The notes beneath the pieces are model-generated. The model saw only the letters and a list, made by a program, of their open reading frames with translations. It made no database searches and had not been told where the DNA came from. Below, one piece after another: positions 63,385 to 64,000 of a stretch of 64,000 bases of DNA. Position 1 is the first letter of the stretch. The number at the start of each line of letters is the position of its first letter. The stretch is from NCBI GenBank assembly GCA_037441125.1, contig JBBIST010000003.1, positions 1 to 64,000 of the forward strand. Direction: 5' to 3'. The stretch is from JALHMQ01 sp037441125 (GTDB lineage Bacteria; Pseudomonadota; Gammaproteobacteria; Burkholderiales; Burkholderiaceae_F). The translations under genes and the position numbers were made by a program.

Positions 63385-64000
63385 TGATCGACCTCTGCCG
63401 CGAAGCGCGGATCGCCGACTTGTGCCTCGCCGTCTGCCTTGCGGTCGAGCAGGAATCGTTGCACCGCCCACATCAGCTCGCGGCATCCGAGCCCGGTCGC
63501 CGCCGAGATCGCGAACGCCGGCGCGCTGCTTCGCAGCCGGCGGCGCAGTCCGGCGATCAGTGCGACCCGGTCTTCTTCCGGCACGAGGTCGATCTTGTTG
63601 AACACGAGCCAGCGCGGCTTGCGGTGTAGGGCCGGGTCATAACGCTTGAGTTCGGCCACGACCGCGCGCGCGTCAAGCACCGGATCGGCGCCTAGGTTGA
63701 CAGGACAGACGTCGATCACGTGCAGCAGCAAGCGCGTGCGTGCCAGGTGGCGCAAGAACCGATGGCCGAGGCCGGCACCCTCGGCCGCACCCTCGATCAA
63801 TCCGGGAATGTCGGCGATCACGAAGCCGCCGCCGGCCTGCAGGCGCACGACGCCCAGATGCGGGTGCAGGGTCGTGAAAGGATAGTCGGCGATCTTCGGT
63901 CGCGCGTTCGACACGGCTGCGATCAGCGTCGACTTGCCGGCGTTCGGCAGGCCGAGCAAGCCGACGTCGGCCAGGACCTTGAGCTCGAGCCGCACCCAGC
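63381..64000 (-). CDS. obgE: ObgE GTPase, C-terminal part (5' outside window)
   Basis: The visible 206 codons start within the linker before the G domain (WVRLELKVLADVGLLG). They include the P-loop GLPNAGKSTLIAAVSNARPK, the switch region YPFTTLHPHLGVV, IADIPGLIEGAAEGAGLGH and VFNKIDLVPEED. The N-terminal glycine-rich Obg fold lies beyond the window. ObgE is an essential ribosome-associated GTPase. The short C-terminus after the G domain (DGEAQVGDPRFAAEVDQ) is normal for Betaproteobacteria. It is coupled to proB by ATGA. Confidence 0.96.
   Translation of the reverse strand, partial: WVRLELKVLADVGLLGLPNAGKSTLIAAVSNARPKIADYPFTTLHPHLGVVRLQAGGGFVIADIPGLIEGAAEGAGLGHRFLRHLARTRLLLHVIDVCPVNLGADPVLDARAVVAELKRYDPALHRKPRWLVFNKIDLVPEEDRVALIAGLRRRLRSSAPAFAISAATGLGCRELMWAVQRFLLDRKADGEAQVGDPRFAAEVDQ

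Overview
This window is a gene-dense stretch of chromosome from a high-GC (about 70% by eye) betaproteobacterium, most likely an uncultivated member of the Burkholderiales. The evidence is gene order: the dcw cell-division block running into lpxC, dciA, an M23 peptidase and secA; secA-argJ-DUF815-nudix; aroQ-accB-accC-prmA-DUF3426; ffh divergent from ccsA-like/PP0621/pilS/pilR/ampD followed by nrdA-nrdB; and obgE-proB convergent with rppH-proS. A lysine/alanine-rich histone H1-like protein also fits. I saw no rRNA, tRNA, CRISPR array, integrase, transposase or prophage genes. Layout: 1-8604 is the dcw cluster (murD end, ftsW, murG, murC, ddlB, ftsQ, ftsA, ftsZ) for peptidoglycan precursors and the Z-ring. 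8654-12351 holds a DUF2189 membrane protein, lpxC, a tiny membrane protein, dciA and an M23 peptidase. 12609-18539 is secA, argJ, a DUF815 ATPase and a MutT/ThiE-like fusion. 18912-21563 has a fused speD-speE polyamine enzyme, rsmE and a DUF937 protein. 21604-26137 (minus) has barstar, a secreted T1/barnase-like RNase, a patatin and maeB. 26372-38789 contains an aminotransferase, a lytic transglycosylase, ubiD, a KTSC protein, and a minus run of mtgA, aroE, tonB, an RNB nuclease, ybaK-like, SDR, yqiA-like and mpl. 38983-46301 (plus) has a conserved unknown, a TlpA thioredoxin, aroQ, accBC, prmA, a DUF3426 protein, a PfkB kinase and a lipoprotein. 46356-57581 (minus) has yggT, the histone-like gene, nrdBA with an NrdR operator, ampD, pilRS, PP0621 and ccsA-like. 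57670-64000 has ffh, a lytic transglycosylase, proS, rppH, proB and obgE (cut by the window end). The gene content is ordinary, but the junctions are not. In the dcw operon several gene-gene junctions carry short inserted cassettes that begin in the ATGA stop/start overlap of the upstream gene, carry an open mini-frame, and at three of the four steps end in their own Shine-Dalgarno and a new ATGA/GTGA overlap that serves as the start of the next gene. A related copy sits at the maeB stop codon. Two other dcw junctions hold inverted arrays of 7-bp units with different unit sequences but the same architecture. The 3' ends of ftsW and proB are mirrored into hairpins that span the stop codon, and murG ends in a REP-like palindrome. 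This family of translation-coupling junction elements is the most unusual signal in the window. Secondary points of interest are a compositional break inside the 5' end of ubiD, a substituted catalytic residue in the RNase of the RNase/barstar pair, a 10-A homopolymer in the histone-like gene and a possibly leaderless lpxC.
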